Part shown: positions 62,331-64,000 of the stretch, one piece after another | Position numbering within the stretch: position 1 is the first letter of the stretch | Layout: every line of letters begins with the position of its first letter | Source of the DNA: Gracilaria gracilis | Lineage: Eukaryota; Rhodophyta; Florideophyceae; Gracilariales; Gracilariaceae | Direction: 5' to 3' | Assembly (NCBI GenBank): GCA_030374805.1 | Contig: JARGSG010000006.1 | Coordinates: forward strand, 806,001-870,000 | DNA: 64,000 nt | Made by a program: the position numbers and the translations under genes | The notes under the pieces: model-generated | What the model was told of the DNA's origin: nothing | Seen by the model: only the letters and a program-made list of their open reading frames with translations | Database searches by the model: none

Positions 62331-62451
62331 TCGAAATCTGGACTTTGAGACAAGTCCTGGTGGCGCACGTTTTCGTGCCGCTCGTAGCACTTGTACTACG
62401 AGCGGCATGAAGGCGTGCTCTATCAGGACTTGTCTCAAGTCCAGATTTCGA
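62331..62451. repeat. long inverted repeat, 57-bp arms, 7-base loop
   Basis: Left arm 62331-62387 begins TCGAAATCTGGACTTTGAGA and right arm 62395-62451 is its reverse complement with about six mismatches and one one-base bulge. The arms meet at CGCTCGTAG / CTACGAGCG around a loop of about seven bases. It would fold as a long RNA hairpin or cruciform. It could be a MITE, or a small-RNA precursor. Confidence 0.85.
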
Positions 62452-62618
62452 AACAACGATGGTTGCGCAACGGATGACACGATATTGCGCGCGAAAAGTA
62501 CTGTTTTCAATTTCCCTCCAACGCCGAATTACTATCCCTTTGCATCAGCTGATAAAAGCCCACTGGGTCTACAAGTTCGTGGCCAATGGACAATTTTGCT
62601 TTTCGGCCATGTTGAAAT

Positions 62619-62745
62619 GTAGAAAGGGCCCAAGGCCCTTTCTACTTTTGGACATGTACAAAAATTGTACACGATTTTGGGCGACCTGGTCGCTCAAGAG
62701 CGACCCGGGGAAGAGATCTCTCAGTGACTCCGGGAGATCTCCCTG
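62619..62745. repeat. cluster of small perfect hairpins
   Basis: In order: GTAGAAAGGGCC-CAA-GGCCCTTTCTAC split into 12-bp arms (62619-62645); TGTACAA / TTGTACA (62655-62671); GGTCGCTC / GAGCGACC (62689-62706); and AGATCTC / GGAGATCT (62713-62739). Four adjacent perfect or near-perfect stems in 130 bases are unlikely by chance. Confidence 0.8.
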
Positions 62746-63016
62746 CATAATCGTTTCGGATTTGTTTTCAAATTTTCGCTTTGTAATAAACGTTAGTTTT
62801 TTTTCTTGTTTCTCACGCTTTTGTAGCACCTATTCCTGCAGTCGGTTAATAAAAATATGATTCATTTTATGTGTTTCAAGAGCTCATATTTACATGTTCA
62901 GTCACTGAACTTGAGTGATTCTACCATCGTAAAGCTTGAATTTCATAAACACCCGTTCTGCGTATCATCCCAGACTGCAAAGAGAGTCTAAAATGGGCTG
63001 ATATCTTCTCATAAAA

Positions 63017-63532
63017 ATGAAGCGAATGGAATCCTTGCAAGAAGTGCAAGCCCAGCTGTCGAGTGTGGCTCCTACATTAGTTCCACCGAGTCATTTCCGC
63101 CCTTGCCTTTTCTTTCGCTGTGAACAAGAACAGAAAGGTAGTAGAAAGAAAAAAATGACAGAAAATTCTTCTCAAAGTTATACCATGTCCATCAAAGCAT
63201 ACGACACCGACTCTTCGACTGTTTACTCGAAATTCTGGAGGTGCAAGGAAGGCAAGTGCAAATCAGTACAGATTGCCGCAAAGCAGGTGTATGCAGAAGA
63301 AGACACAGTTCCTAAGGCTACAAAGTCGAAGGAGAGACTCAAGGACCATAAGAAGCACTGTTCAAAATACCAGAAGAGGGCTAAAAAGAAATGTTGCTCG
63401 ACAAGGAAGAAGAAAAGGTCCAACGAAAATACAGATCGGGAGGCAAGTGATAGCAGTTCTGAGGAAAGGAATATAAAGAGGTGTACCAAGAAAATCTGTT
63501 GTCCTGCCGTTTGCTGCAGACAACATGAATGA
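63017..63532 (+). CDS. small Lys/Cys-rich protein, 171 aa, unknown
   Basis: Single-exon frame starting MKRMESLQEVQAQL. The N-terminal third is ordinary; from residue 43 it becomes very basic with Cys pairs: GSRKKKMTE, FWRCKEGKCKSVQ, KKHCSKYQKRAKKKCCSTRK, RCTKKICCPAVCCRQHE. A Ser/Asp/Glu stretch (DREASDSSSEERN) sits between. No zinc-finger spacing that I recognise. The AT-rich surroundings and biased composition leave some doubt that it is a gene; an upstream untranslated region with TATA-like sequence is not evident. Confidence 0.45.
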   Translation: MKRMESLQEVQAQLSSVAPTLVPPSHFRPCLFFRCEQEQKGSRKKKMTENSSQSYTMSIKAYDTDSSTVYSKFWRCKEGKCKSVQIAAKQVYAEEDTVPKATKSKERLKDHKKHCSKYQKRAKKKCCSTRKKKRSNENTDREASDSSSEERNIKRCTKKICCPAVCCRQHE

Positions 63533-64000
63533 TATAGATATTGCATTCCATGCATGGTATACCCGTTAATTTGTCATCGCAAGCGAGTTCCATGGACATC
63601 TGCTAAGTGTTTCCAGATCTTCTTCGCCGCTAGTTGGGATTTATGTAAATAAAATCTTTACAAGAGATGGACAGGATGCTAGTTAGTGTTACTCTGCCCT
63701 CTGGCCCGTTACTTTCTTCGAAACCGTACAGCATATTTGCTGCCAAGAATGTTTTGAACGTATGAGCTGCGAAGCATCACTTGAACGATTATAGACATTG
63801 CCCTTATGCTCCAAAGATTAGTAAACTGCATAAGCAATTTCATACATTGTACACATGCTTGCTGGTGGGTTCGTGGACGTCTCCGTGATAAGTGTGTGTC
63901 TCGAAGCCTCCAGGCTGCCAAATGCGGCTTGGGACAGGAACGCAGTTGCTAATGAACCGTTTTTTAACGAGAGATGCGTTTAGTAATCTGGTGTTTCTGA
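63533..64000. other. right end of window, no supported gene
   Basis: Only short open frames; the longest (63709-63921, minus, 70 codons) has no recognisable sequence. Nothing else was seen. Confidence 0.4.

Overview
The window is nuclear DNA of a eukaryote. It has coding genes and transposon genes with short spliceosomal introns of 54 to 99 bases (GT/AG ends, and TACTAAC or CTAAC branch-point-like sites in several), a receptor-like membrane protein with a signal peptide, and a dense pile of nested retrotransposons and DNA transposons. Nothing bacterial is present. The mix of chromodomain Ty3/gypsy elements, degenerate Ty1/copia elements, compact introns and unrecognised lineage-specific proteins would suit an alga such as a red alga or a stramenopile. 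That placement is inference; no marker gene proves it.

Positions 1 to 47.3 kb are almost wholly mobile DNA. From left to right: the tail of a hAT transposase (3-1288, +); a degenerate copia element, Copia-A, on the minus strand from about 12.16 kb down to 1.38 kb, split by a complex with two perfect or near-perfect tandem duplications and a solo-LTR-like block (1.63-3.88 kb) and by a two-gene DDE transposon (DDE-1, about 5.84-10.63 kb); a gypsy scrap (Gypsy-C, 12.26-13.10 kb, +); a large minus-strand chromodomain gypsy (Gypsy-B, about 13.1-28.8 kb) that carries a whole nested copia (Copia-B, 17452-23218, 402-bp LTRs); a structurally complete but mutated chromodomain gypsy (Gypsy-A, 29318-39756, LTRs of about 852 bp, TTAAT target duplication); a second copy of the two-gene DDE transposon (DDE-2, genes at 41.1-44.2 kb) next to a tRNA-like sequence; and a complete Tc1 element (45594-47267) with 26-bp inverted ends and TA flanks.

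The two DDE transposons share one layout: a transposase reading right and an unrecognised accessory gene reading left, head to head, each with one short intron. The accessory intron sits at the same place and phase in both copies. The accessory protein is conserved between the copies and its C-terminal half has a pattern reminiscent of Hsp20/alpha-crystallin domains. The two gypsy elements share a second unusual trait: a long antisense ORF downstream of the chromodomain, conserved at protein level.

From 48 kb to the end the sequence looks like host genes: a 727-aa Cys-rich membrane protein (48036-50219, -), two single-exon genes with RVxF-like motifs (51088-51807 and 53352-53978, +), a degraded membrane-protein gene (about 55.1-55.85 kb), a GNAT acetyltransferase (56057-56824, -), a five-exon ionotropic-glutamate-receptor-like channel (57065-58975, -) for which a fully in-frame gene model can be written, and a Lys/Cys-rich small protein (63017-63532, +). 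Between 60.4 and 62.8 kb is an island of inverted repeats: a perfect 44-bp palindrome, an array of ten hairpins spaced about 83 bp, a hairpin with 57-bp arms, and a run of small perfect hairpins.
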